From positions 24,930,972 through 24,994,971 of the forward strand of contig NC_092696.1 of NCBI RefSeq assembly GCF_964275005.1: a stretch of DNA of 64,000 nt, in the 5' to 3' direction. Below are positions 23,801-34,139 of this stretch, one piece after another. The notes under the pieces are model-generated. The model was not told the DNA's origin and ran no database searches. It saw only the letters and a list, made by a program, of their open reading frames with translations. Position numbers and translations under genes: made by a program. The first letter of the stretch is position 1. Every line of letters starts with the position of its first letter. Origin of the DNA: Diadema setosum. Its lineage: Eukaryota; Echinodermata; Echinoidea; Diadematoida; Diadematidae.

Positions 23801-26800
23801 TCCGTCGCCATGGGCAACGTTCTCCATGGGTGAGGACTCTAACTAGAGGAGATTTGGATGTCATTTCTATGTGCATGTACAATTTGTATGATGACTGCGT
23901 GCACTTTTTAATTGGGTGGATTTGCTCCAATGGTTTCTTGTAACTTGAATTGTAGCTAAATGATTTCCATGATGCTTTTTTTGGATATTTGATTACTGGT
24001 AGAGTCTGCTTCCCCTCACAGAGTGTGCTTATGAGAATCAAAGACCCATTAGCGTGGGGATACCATGCAGCGGGAAGGCTGGCCTGACTCGGATATATTT
24101 GGGAATCTCTGCAACAAATTGTGCACTAGACGCACGCCGCCAGAGAATCTCAACTGCAATTGAATGTTACTGATGAGTGTGCGCTTCAGTGTGCATATTT
24201 GCTGACGGGCAATTTTATCCTAGCAGGCCTGTGCAAGTCATGTTATTATGAATATACCCCAATGGGCAGCGAATGAAGATTGATTCAATCAAGCCAACCT
24301 TCCCACTGCACAGCCATCCCATGCTACCGCATCTAAACCCATTGAGGACGAGTCCCAAGTATTCTTGGGCAAATGTCTTTGGGAAATGCATGTTGTAGCA
24401 AAATCAGCCGTACTCAACGGGGTTAAGACTTTGAAATTGAAATAGATACTCTCAATCAATTTCTCCAAAGTTATTTCAACCCTTTGCCGATATCAACGAT
24501 TCCTATAGTATTTTCAGTGAAGAGTAACTGGCCATAGAAAATGAACTAAAAAGAAATGGTTGTTGTTGTTTTGCCTTTGGACACATATTTCTACGCTAAA
24601 TCTTGTAAATTTATGAAGTACAATGATGACAACTTGTTATGTATCTCCCTTGCATCATAATTAGTCGGAGGCTGTTTATTCTGTCTCAGAATATGTTTCC
24701 CCTCACCTCTGCTGAGTATATTGTTCAAAAAGATGTACGATGTACAATAAAGCAATTGATTGGAAGGTTGCGACACACCCATTTTCTTCCTCTTGTGACC
24801 CAGGTGCTGCGAGTCAACCTGACCTCCTGATAGCCCAGTCTCGCCAGCCACAGCCCCAGCCACAGCCGGTCCTCGACCCTCCCTTTGCCGACCCTGTCCC
24901 CAAGGGACCGCCACCCGAGCTTGCCTCTCAGGTTAGTTTCATTCATGAAGTCAGTACTATGGTGTTGTCGTTTAAAACAATTGATGTTCTAGCGCTGGTC
25001 ATATAACGTACTCTGTACGCCATAATAGTTTCTTGCAATTGTAACATTTTTTGAATCAGGACTTGGAAAGACTAATTCATGAATGGTTGAATTCACAATC
25101 AAGAATTACAGTGACGGAATGAACAAATAAAAAAGTTATTTAAATGTACTAACATTATACACACATAGTTCATTTGCCATATTCTGTGCTCTGGTAGTAT
25201 GAGTGATTGAAGGAAACTGTTCTTGTACCCTTACAACAACTTTCTTGGTAGAATAAACTTCTTTCAGGCAAGCATGGATTTAATATATAATAGCTACTGG
25301 TTGCATACAAGGATAGACCTTGCCATCACTATTCTCAACTACCAATCTGTATTGAATATATTTCTTTCATCATAAAGAGTGATATAAAATTTCTTGCTAA
25401 TGAGCTTTTGTTTCGCCCCAACTTATTTTCTGTTTTACAACTATTGCCTCGTCACACAGGCAGAGGCATCCATGCATGCACAGCAGCAGGCTCAGCACAA
25501 CGGCTCAGCAGCTGCTGCTGCAGCATCAATAGAGGGAGCCCCTTTCAACGAACCCAGAGAGCGTCCTCTAGGCAGAGTGCCCAGTGGCCTGGATGGCATT
25601 GATATCAACCTGGATGATGAGGAGGTGAAGACTGGGGTTGTATTTCCTGTCAAATTGTTGTACTTTCTGTAAAATTGCTTTATACTTATGGACAGTCTGT
25701 ATGTTTGCTTGATCAAGCATTTGAGCTTGTATTACCTCCCCCCCCCAAAAAAAAAAAAAAAAAAACACAAACAAACAAACAAACAAACAAAATATATGTC
25801 ATAGTATATATTCAAAAGCAGACCAGCAGACTCCTATAAATGTATTACTGGATTATTCTCCATTTCATTTGGTTTTGATTTGGTGTTGGAAGGTTTACAT
25901 GGAATAAAAGACATTTGTTGGCAGGTAGTCCAGTGTGGACATTATTAAATGTACAGACATTGTGTGTGATCATGATTTTGTAAGGTGCTGGACAAACAGC
26001 TTCCCATGCTTTCACAGTTTGAAATGGGGAAATTCTGTGACAACAAGAAAACCATGGAAGCAAAACATTGAAAGACACCAGAAATATATTATATCATGAA
26101 GTGGAGGTTACTTATTGATATTTCACATGCAAGCATAGTAATCAATGGTGAGTTCAGCTGGTTTTAACGCTATTAACTCTGATCTGAAAAATGTTAACAC
26201 AGTATGAATGTGTAGAGTTTAATTCTCAAAGGAAGAATCATTCTTACCAGAAGGCAGACCTTGAGTGAATCGTGAGTTTAGAAGTAAAGTGTATTGCTAT
26301 GTGGTGATCATCACGATGGCATCATTCCACTCTGCCCAGGATGCCCCACGATCTGTCTCCAGCCAGCAGTCCCTGGATGTCGCCCCGCCCCATGAAAACG
26401 GCCGCATCAGTGAGTCGGAGGCTGCTGCGGCACTGGATGGTCCCCACGGAGCCCCGGCCCCCGTGCCCAGGGTCCCAGATGGCATGGGGCCCGAGGGACC
26501 GGGTGGCAGGGAAGTGGCGGAGATTGCGGCTCGGGTTTCACAGATGGAAGAGGAGCTGTCTGTAACAGAGAGAGAAAAGCTTCGACTACAGAGGGTGAGG
26601 AAGTCAAGTCTCATCAATATAATGTTAGTCATGCTTTCAGACAAATTATGATATAGATTTTTTTCGGTCTAAAATGAACATTTTAAAAAGATTTGTGTTC
26701 AGATCATTGGTAGACTTGTGATGCAACGATGTCATTCTCTTACCTAACCTGCATACACGTGTATGAGGGCAGGACTGATATCACTGCTACACTACTTTTT

Positions 26801-28777
26801 GGCGGACACATCTCAGATCGACTACACAGTGCCTTGCCACATATCTCTGTCCATCAGCATTGTTTGCATATATGTCCAATTCTATGAAGAAATCCCACAA
26901 AATTTCATTTTTTGATGAAAAGTATGCATTTCCTCCACTTGTTATTGACACATGTCAAGGGTAATATTGTCCCCCTGCTTTCTAAGAGAGGTATTGTGAA
27001 TCCCTCTTTCATTTTGGTAGAAATATGAAAATATGTGGATTTTCTCTTTACTTTCTTGATATCATTGTATTTATGTGACATCATAAACTGTAGTAATCTT
27101 CTCATCCAGCGATGGCTGCACAGAAACTTTAAAAATTCATCACTTGTGAATGGATTGTTCAATTTTCCTCAAACTTTTACTGATGTGTTCTACTAAATTT
27201 GGCTGAATTCTCTCAATCCAAACGTATATTTGGGTGAAACTGTCCTTTAAATTCATTGACCTCATTTAGCTGAAAGCCATCAGTGTTTACTGTCTCATTA
27301 AAACATGTGAAACTTATTCACTAGATTATTTTCTGTTGTATGTGTGTGTGTGTCAATTAGGACAAGGAGGAACTCCAACGGAAGATTGAGGCTCTTGAGC
27401 GAGAGGTCGAAGGTCATCGTGTGGAGGCGGAGCAGCAGCAAGAGAGATATGACGAGGTGCAGACAAGGCATGCCGCAGAGATTGAGGAGATAAGGCGGGC
27501 AGGACATGAAGCCTTGGCGGTGATAGTGGAAGAGTACAAGGTAGGTGTACCATCCCTCATTTCAAATGTTGCACACTTCTGAAGTGTTGAATTCACTTAT
27601 TTTCAAAGGAATGTTGAAACAGACTCACAATGTCCTTGCCTGGAAAACGAAAATATTCATCTTGCTTTTTTTTACTGCTGCTGTCTAGTGTGATGAGTTT
27701 TGTAAGACACGATGCTACCAGATTGGTATAAGTATACCAGTCCATATACGACAATGAAGAATGAGTTCATGTTTAGCAAATCTGAGGGTCTGAATTACTT
27801 GAAATACTTCTTCAGCATTTGTTAGGTATCAATGAATTGTGAAAAATGACTTCAATTTTCAGAATTAAAATCTTCAGTTTCAGTTGGTACTCCAAATTCA
27901 TTTAAAGGAGTTTCTTTCAGACATGCAGTGTTCATCTCCTTTATCATACATGAAGTGCTGTTGTCTGAAGCAAATGTATAATAGCCAGTAACATCTTAAT
28001 GAATATTGTTACACAGCAGATTAGCAGAGGAAACATATTGTGATGTGACAGGCAGAATTATATTTGCTTGAATCTCTAGCCAGGAGGAAGCTCTTGTTCC
28101 TTCCGTAGACCCTTTGAAGCCCTTTGCGACACATTTCTAGCACTCTTCTTGATGATGTTGTAGACCTCACCATGTGAAAAAGAGCCTTGATAAGAATTCA
28201 ACATGCTTATGGCCTACAGCTAAATGTGAGAAGTCAATGCATGCATTTTAAGGCGGCTCAGATGTATTTACCCAATACAAATGTATCCTGTTGAACTGTC
28301 AGATGCAGAGTTAAAATTATTATTTTATCTGTTGTCTGTCGAAAAACAAACAAACAAACAAAAATAAAAACCAAGTGGTTTCCTATCATAATCACAATTC
28401 CCTTTTCAGCCAGCCACTCCCATGATAGCTGCAGTGATAACCGCTGTCGCATGCATGATGGCAATCTTTTCATATAGAATAAGGGGAATTTCTTTGCCCT
28501 CTCTGTGTGCTCCAGGAATTATGCAAATGTGCTGTTGCCAAGCAACAGGAAACGAGTGAGCAGCAGCTGCAGGTGGCGGTGGCAAGAGAAGTTGAGAGAT
28601 GTCAAGAGTTATTACAGGAACAGGTGAGTACCTTGGAGGGTCTAGGGCAATTACCCCCTGGGCAATTACCCCGGACCCTTCCCCTGACCCTAGCCCTAAT
28701 CCTAACCCTAACCCAAACTCCTAACCCTAAACCTAACCCTAATCTTTATTTTAACCTTACCACTAACCAGTATTTAG

Positions 28778-28810
<33 letters not shown>

Positions 28811-31800
28811 AATTGCCCTCTGGGGGTAATTGCCCAGATATGTACCTTGGCATTATGTGTTGGGGTCAGTGTTTTTGATTTATGCCTGATAAGTGCTTGT
28901 GTTGTTCTGTGGTTAATGAATGTATACTGTATACGCTGTTATTTTCGCGTACAGATATTTTTGTGATTGACGAGGCCATAGACACTCTCGCAGGATGTTG
29001 TTTTCGCGAATCGACGCCGGGGCTTACGTTAATGCACTATTAACAGGGCGTATGGAGACATTTTCGTGTGTTGTTAAATTCGCGATCCAACTGTGATTCA
29101 CGAAAATTAAACCCTCGCGAAAATAATGGCTTATACATTACATCTTGTGCACTCATACACAATTACACTTTTTGCAAGTCTGTCTAAGACTTGGGCCATG
29201 CTTGATAAGTGCTTGGGTTATTAAAACAGATACTGTATATGTTGCCATACAAATGCTATGTGTCATCATCATCATCATTAGTATGTGGCTAAGTGGGTGT
29301 GTGTGTGTTCATCCTTGTATGCACACACACTCACATACAGCCACACATAATTATACATGATTACACTTTTTATAAATAAGCTACCAAACCACTTTCACCT
29401 CATGTACTAGTTCTAAAGATTTTGCAATGTTATGATGAATTAGTCTCCTGTAAGAATTCTGAATTTTGCGTGTGTGTGTGTGTGTGTGTGTTCCTGTTTT
29501 GATTTGTCCTCTTCTTATCAGTGTTACAGAGACTCCAACTCTACCGCTTTCGACGGGAGATCTCCCGCCGAAAACCCATTTTTGCAGAATCTCCCGTTCT
29601 CCCGCTTGAGATATAATTTCTCCCGCTTGAAATGATTTCTTACTTACTTTCATTGTATGTTGAAAAATAGGCCTTAAATAGCGCGAGAGAGCATCTAGAA
29701 CCCTAGACTGCAAGGGACTTTGCGCTCGTGATGTGCGCAATTTTGAGTCTCCCATTTGCTAGGTGTCTCAGGCGGGAGAATCTCCAGATCAGAAGGTGCT
29801 TGGGGTTGGAGTCTCTGGTGTTAGTATTCCCGTCACCATTTCATGCTTTATCCTGTAGAGTATGTTCTTTGTTGTAATCTTTGTCACCATTATTGGGTTC
29901 CTCCAGCATGCTAGGTTTGCCTCGGCCTTGGAGGAGGAAAGGGGGAGATGTGAGAGGAGAACGGAAGAAGCCCTACAGGAGCAGCTGGAGACTCAGAGAA
30001 GACATATAGCAGAGTGCTTGAAGGAGGAGAGGGAGAAAAGTAGCACTGAAACCAGCAGATTATTGAAGGTATGGGACTATGATGCAATCAGATTATCGCA
30101 CATATGGGACTATTATGCAATCAGGTCAAATGAGAAGCCTGTTGTCCTGTATGATATACAAATGTACAACAAGTGTAGACTTTGCACAGGACTGACCAGC
30201 ATCCTGCAGGCCATTAGTTACACGCAGTCCTTCATTGTTGAATTTCAGTGGTTTCATACTCATTGTACCTTTTTAATTAACATCCTATTGATTCCTAAAG
30301 GTATGGTGCAGTCTAGTGCTAACATGTAAAGTACTGTCATAAGGGCACAGTTGCCATGCTGTATAAATTTGGGGGGAGGGGGAGGTGAAGAAGGGCTGTA
30401 TACATAGGTTTTATGTACTTGAAAATGACATTTTTGTGGAAGAGGAAATGTATATTCCATTATCAGACTAGAGTGAAGGGATACGGACAATTTACAGACA
30501 CATTGAGGGACACTATAACCAGGGAGGTGTAAGAAAAGGAGAGACAACTCGTTCGTAATTCATGCAAACACATGTTTGGTTTCAAAGCGTTACAGTGGGA
30601 TGTCTAGCATTCCACTATACGCTTTGAAGTCATGCTCTGCACCGCTCTAGTTGCAAGGCGAAGTTCGGAGACGAAGAACGCATTTCACCTTTCGTTGAAT
30701 TACAAGCTTTATTCCCCCGTAAAATTTAAAATGAAATACTTGAATTGATTAAGAGTAGTTTAGGGAAGAATTCAATATTATAAACATGTATTTCTAGTTT
30801 CTTCGTAATGCGCAAATCAAAATGCGCGAAATGAAAATTAGGCCCTCTTAAAAACCTAATATTTTTCTATAATGCGCGCATTTCAGCATGTTAGTGTTCT
30901 ATCCTTTCATCTGGGATATTTTGATCTTTCAAATAAAGTACTCCGCTAAAGCGTGCACCAGCATGCTTTTAAACTATTTGCTGTTAAAATTGTCAGTTTT
31001 ACACTGCATTTTGATTCGCTGCTCCAATTCAAGGTACACAAATTCATTGTTGCCATCACATTGAAAGAGAGAGAGCGAAATGCAGTAGGGGCAAGTATTT
31101 CTAGATGTGAGAGCGCTAGTCCCGATTATTGATGCTCTCTTTTGTCAAAGCACCTGATTTCCACCTGTAGTTAAGCGCATAACTTCTCGGCGGTGCCGCG
31201 CATCCTTCAGAGGAGAGCAGGAGTTGTCTCTCCTTTTCTTACACCTCCCTGCTATAACTTTACCTTTCACATTTTCAAACTGTGTTTATTTTTTGAGATT
31301 TGCCGATTTTTATTGTATGTGAAGTTCAATGATGATTTGAGACTGCAAGTCTTGTCATCACAGCATGAATTAATACCTCACTGCAGGACACACAGGAAGA
31401 GAGTCGGACAGCAGTGAAGAGCGCCCTCGAGGAGGAGGTGGGAAGGACCTCAAGATTGATTGAAGAACAGAGGCAGGAGGCCCAGAGGCAGATGGAGGAG
31501 GAACAGCAGAAGCACAGGGAGACGATGGAGAGAGCGTTGGAGGAGGAACGACAGAAGAGTAGGGTGAGGTGCCATAGGAGATGGACTAAAGGGCACCCTC
31601 TGTGGGCCTTTAGTAGAAATGGGGAAAAATGAAGAACTTGGGGATGAATAATACACATAGATATATACTTACATTCATTGCAGTTGAATCAATCATCATT
31701 GCATAGTAATGGTTAGAATAATGTTGATGATAATGGGATTACCAATATCTCCAATGAAATGAGTGGTGATAACAACTATGATACCGATTATAGTGATATA

Positions 31801-33163
31801 AATTATATACTAATAATGGTGTTTGATATGAAGATAGTGACAATAAAAATGACAATAACTTTGCCTAAAATGTTGAATAAGCAAGGTTCATTGGTATATT
31901 TATGGCATGAGGAAGTGACAGATTCAGAACACTTCTTGAAATAGTTGACATTCTGCCGTCCACTTCATGATGTGGATTACATCAATTGGTATCTTCTGCT
32001 TCAGGAATGGATGAGGAAAGCTCTAGAGGAGGAACGGCAGCACCACCAGCTAGAGCTACGTAAGGTGGTGGAGAAGACGAGAGAGGAGACGATAGCATTC
32101 TGCAGGGAGCGACAGAAGGTTTGAATCCATCTCCTTACAAGTATCTTCTGCTTATTCAGAGAGAGAGAGGAAGTTATCTTATAGTATAAGGAGAATAAAC
32201 CATATCATATAATGCATAACCCCCCTCCCCTCCCCCCAAAAAAACACAAAAACACACACAAAAAAAATGAATAATTGACATCTCGACCAGTCCAGATCAG
32301 AGATATACTCACTTTTGCATCTCATCATGCACAAGATGCCTGTAGATGCTCTTTGGCACTGAACTCCTTGTGATGATGAGGATGTCAAAGTGAGGTGGAA
32401 AATGGAGCTATAATCCCAAGCAAATAGAGTGAAGATGTTTATTTTTTCTATCACAGGTCACTAACTCAATTGTGCACTGAAATCCACCACTAGGAAAGAA
32501 GTTTGTCTAAAGATTAAATGTTTTGCACAGCAGAACTAGTGTCACTAGTGTCTCAGGGAAAGATGAAAAAAGTGTGTGTAGAAAATGCTGTTATGAGTGT
32601 TATAGACTTTGTTTGGATATCAAGTCATCAAAATGAGATGGTCAGTTGATCTACCAGGTGGATGTATTTTCCATTTAACCCCACCCTAGAGTAATCTCCA
32701 GTATGGTATAAATATCAGAGGCTAATTCTATGCATGCTTAATCGCTTAGTGCACCATCGATCACTTGTGAAGAGTGTTTCTGTGCCACACAATACTTGAC
32801 ATTGGTCAATTTCCAATCAGAATGGAGGCATGAGGATGCAAAGAAAAGATAAAACTTGGATTTTATCATTCTCGGATGCAGGCGGATGCAGTGTTGAGGC
32901 AGCGTTCCCTAGCAACCATGGATCTGTTTGTGGAGAGCACCAGACAGCAACTCAAGGTCCTCCTGGAACAGCCGAGTCCGGAGCTGAGCCTCAGGCATCC
33001 AGTCTCATCCTCATCACCACCACCATCATCATCATCGGCATCATTATCTCTCCCATCTTCATCTTTACCATCGGCAGCAGCGGCAGCTTCCACCATGTCA
33101 ACATCAGCAGGGAATGAAGCAGCGTTAGAGACCAACCCAAGCCTCCACAACTCCACCTCGTGA
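20841..33163 (+). CDS. CCDC91: CCDC91 (p56 / GGA-binding partner) orthologue, 11 coding exons
   Basis: The protein is a trans-Golgi accessory factor that binds the GAE ear domain of GGA clathrin adaptors and helps sort cargo from Golgi to endosomes. Joining exons 20841-20882, 23658-23829, 24804-24931, 25460-25624, 26340-26594, 27361-27540, 28516-28623, 29907-30068, 31387-31563, 32005-32118 and 32882-33163 gives 594 residues with no internal stop. All introns are GT-AG. Intron 2 is phase 1 and the others are phase 0. Residues 35-41 are DDFGGFE, the ear-binding motif found at the start of human CCDC91. Residues about 222-515 form a long charged coiled coil. RRAGHEALAVIVEEYK (exon 6) and RQRSLATMDLF (exon 11) align with conserved human segments. 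At 594 residues it is longer than human (441, from memory), through added Gln/Ala/Pro-rich linkers and a Ser/Pro tail. Introns carry several transposons. Confidence 0.93.
21514..22502. mobile_element. Element with ~60-bp terminal inverted repeats in CCDC91 intron 1
   Basis: The arm at about 21514-21573 (gcgctagtgtactttt ... caaactcac) returns inverted at about 22445-22502, with few mismatches over nearly 60 bp. The 870-bp interior holds a (CA)n tract (about 21988-22090) and T/C-rich DNA, with no transposase frame. It looks like a non-autonomous DNA transposon of unknown superfamily. Confidence 0.65.
23658..23829 (+). CDS. CCDC91: CCDC91 exon 2 (GGA ear-binding motif)
   Basis: Encodes residues 15-71 and one base of residue 72. 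Preceded by ttctcag and followed by gtgagg. An acidic run EEDDWDDFGGFEGA (30-43) contains the DFGGF ear-binding core. SPWATFSM (64-71) matches the position of a similar W-x-x-F stretch after the motif in the human protein. Confidence 0.92.
24334..24426. mobile_element. 93-bp TTAA-type MITE, copy 1 (CCDC91 intron 2)
   Basis: The element is cccattgaggacgagtccc ... ctcaacgggg, with taaa on the left and ttaa on the right. Same length and orientation as the copy at 45309-45401. Ends starting CCC at a TTAA target fit the piggyBac superfamily. Confidence 0.7.
24804..24931 (+). CDS. CCDC91: CCDC91 exon 3
   Basis: Completes residue 72 and encodes 73-114. Between acceptor acccag and donor CAG|gttagt. 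Contains a short QPQPQPQP run and a Pro-rich linker, which is probably disordered. Confidence 0.88.
25460..25624 (+). CDS. CCDC91: CCDC91 exon 4
   Basis: Encodes residues 115-169, between acacag and GAG|gtgaag. Gln- and Ala-rich (QQQAQ; a six-Ala run), ending in the acidic stretch DGIDINLDDEE. Probably disordered linker. Confidence 0.88.
26340..26594 (+). CDS. CCDC91: CCDC91 exon 5
   Basis: Encodes residues 170-254, between tgcccag and AGG|gtgagg. A Pro/Gly/Ala-rich first part gives way near residue 222 to the coiled coil (AARVSQMEEELSVTEREKL). Confidence 0.9.
26885..27251. mobile_element. Partial copy of the GGACAAGTTCACC palindromic MITE (CCDC91 intron 5)
   Basis: Matches the right half of the element at 43897-44468, including attcataacttttg-like and cctcaaactttcactgatg-like segments and a terminal tgtccttta. 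The left arm is lost. Confidence 0.7.
27361..27540 (+). CDS. CCDC91: CCDC91 exon 6 (conserved coiled coil)
   Basis: Encodes residues 255-314, between tcaattag and AAG|gtaggt. The end, EIRRAGHEALAVIVEEYK, closely matches the human segment DMRKAGHEALSIIVDEYK and is the strongest single anchor for the CCDC91 call. Confidence 0.95.
28516..28623 (+). CDS. CCDC91: CCDC91 exon 7 (coiled coil)
   Basis: Encodes residues 315-350, between gctccag and CAG|gtgagt. Heptad-rich, ending REVERCQELLQEQ. A transposon begins 13 bp past the exon end without destroying the donor. Confidence 0.92.
28637..28841. mobile_element. Element with 9-bp target duplication, telomere-like core and G30 tract
   Basis: Flanked on both sides by gtaccttgg (28628-28636 and 28842-28850). 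Inverted ends contain tctagggcaattaccc and its partner gggtaattgcccagat, with internal repeats of gggcaattacccc. The interior is degenerate (CCCTAA)n at about 28680-28742, then 30 G in a row (28780-28809). A 9-bp duplication suggests a Mutator-like transposase, but this is inference. Confidence 0.65.
28926..29142. mobile_element. MITE with ACTGTATACGC ends (CCDC91 intron 7)
   Basis: Left end actgtatacgctgttatttt; right end aaaataatggcttatacatt. The interior has repeated ttttcgcg motifs. Same family as 4157-4403. Confidence 0.65.
29527..29817. mobile_element. hAT-like MITE with CAGAGACTCCAAC ends (CCDC91 intron 7)
   Basis: Ends cagagactccaact and ggttggagtctctg are inverted partners. Both sides are flanked by gtgtta (29521-29526 and 29818-29823). 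The interior repeats tctcccgc motifs. CAG-starting ends and a 6-8 bp duplication favour hAT. Confidence 0.7.
29907..30068 (+). CDS. CCDC91: CCDC91 exon 8 (coiled coil)
   Basis: Encodes residues 351-404, between cctccag and AAG|gtatgg. HIAECLKEEREKS parallels the human ILEKCLEEERQRN segment. Confidence 0.92.
30520..31251. mobile_element. 732-bp hAT-like element with identical 31-bp ends (CCDC91 intron 8)
   Basis: The first 31 bp (from cagggaggtgtaag) recur without a mismatch, inverted, as the last 31 bp (to cttacacctccctg). The flank ctataac is duplicated (30513-30519 and 31252-31258). CAGGG termini fit hAT. No transposase frame is present. Identical ends suggest a young insertion. Confidence 0.85.
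31387..31563 (+). CDS. CCDC91: CCDC91 exon 9 (coiled coil)
   Basis: Encodes residues 405-463, between actgcag and AGG|gtgagg. Very rich in Glu, Gln and Arg (MEEEQQKHRETMERALEEER). Confidence 0.92.
32005..32118 (+). CDS. CCDC91: CCDC91 exon 10 (coiled coil)
   Basis: Encodes residues 464-501, between gcttcag and AAG|gtttga. Includes VVEKTREETIAFCREQRK, aligning with the human KRTRDELIEYIKEQKR region. Confidence 0.92.
32882..33163 (+). CDS. CCDC91: CCDC91 exon 11 (C terminus and stop)
   Basis: Encodes residues 502-594 and TGA. Begins ADAVLRQRSLATMDLFVEST, matching the human RQRSLSSLELFL end. Human ends soon after, while here a Ser/Pro/Ala-rich low-complexity tail of about 65 residues continues to NSTS. 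Confidence 0.93.
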   Translation, partial: ADAVLRQRSLATMDLFVESTRQQLKVLLEQPSPELSLRHPVSSSSPPPSSSSASLSLPSSSLPSAAAAASTMSTSAGNEAALETNPSLHNSTS

Positions 33164-33282
33164 TAAAAATGTCAACCTCCCTGTATTTCTGTAGTCATAA
33201 TTTTTTATCCTCCTCCTTCTTTCTCTCTCTCTCTCTCTCTCTCTCTTTCTTCTCGCACTGTCCTATGTGTTTGTATTTGAGA

Positions 33283-33288
33283 AATAAA
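33283..33288 (+). promoter_or_regulatory. CCDC91 polyadenylation signal AATAAA
   Basis: First AATAAA after the stop codon, 120 bp downstream and just past a (CT)n tract (about 33222-33247). Confidence 0.6.
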
Positions 33289-33613
33289 TGGATAGGTGTC
33301 TTTATGAAAACTCACTGCGCAATTATATATGTGTATATATATATTTATATTTATATACCACAAAAACTTATCTAGTTTGACAGTTAGCACATAGCAATAC
33401 CAGCCCCCCACCCCCCAGAAAAGAGAAATGAAGGTCAGAAGAAAGCAACTAATGCCAATGCTAACTATTTGTACATTTTTTGTGAAGTGCTGTAAATCAT
33501 TCCCATTCTGTATTGACTACATATTTATGTTTAGAGTGTGATTGACATAAATATTACACGGTTGTAGGGCCTCTCTGAAAATGAGGACAATTCTCTATGT
33601 CCAAATAGTACAG

Positions 33614-34134
33614 CAGGGTGCTACATAACTTCTTGGGGTTTGGGGGGTTTTGGGGGGGTTTTGTTGTTGTTGTTGTTTTTTACCACTTACCCAGTCGGGC
33701 AAGCAGATTCTCAAATTGTTGCAGAACACTTGCCTGAACGTCAATTTTGCTAGCCCAGAAAGAAAGTCCCCAAATATAAGGAAATGATATAAAAAAGATA
33801 ACTTGTAAATAAAGGGCTTAATAAGACACAATCACTTGAATAAACAGCACACATTGATTCGCACGCTTAACACATTGGAATGACAAACTTGGTTCAATCA
33901 AATGTTGGTGTTGCATTGCATTGGAGCTTCTTCACATAAGTGTTGGAAAGTTGCTGAAATGAAATGAAAGTGCATTGTATCACTAAACAGTCATTTTCTT
34001 TGGGCTTCTGTATGGTTGACTTTGTGGGTTGTCCTATTTCGGCAAGCATTTTTTCTCATTGTTCCAAAATACTTGCCTGACTTTGATTTTCACTTGCCCC
34101 AAGGCAATCAGGCAAGCACTTATGTAGCACCTTG
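33614..34134. mobile_element. hAT-like element with CAGGGTGCTACATAA ends
   Basis: The left end cagggtgctacataa pairs with the right end ttatgtagcaccttg. tacag is duplicated at both flanks (33609-33613 and 34135-34139). Subterminal cgggcaagca / tgcttgcctg motifs also mirror. A related diverged fragment lies at about 62120-62217. Confidence 0.65.
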
Positions 34135-34139
34135 TACAG

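Noticed and set aside
28680-28742. Window lying near a chromosome end because of CCCTAA repeats
   Set aside because: The repeats are degenerate, about 60 bp long and inside a transposon with target duplications.
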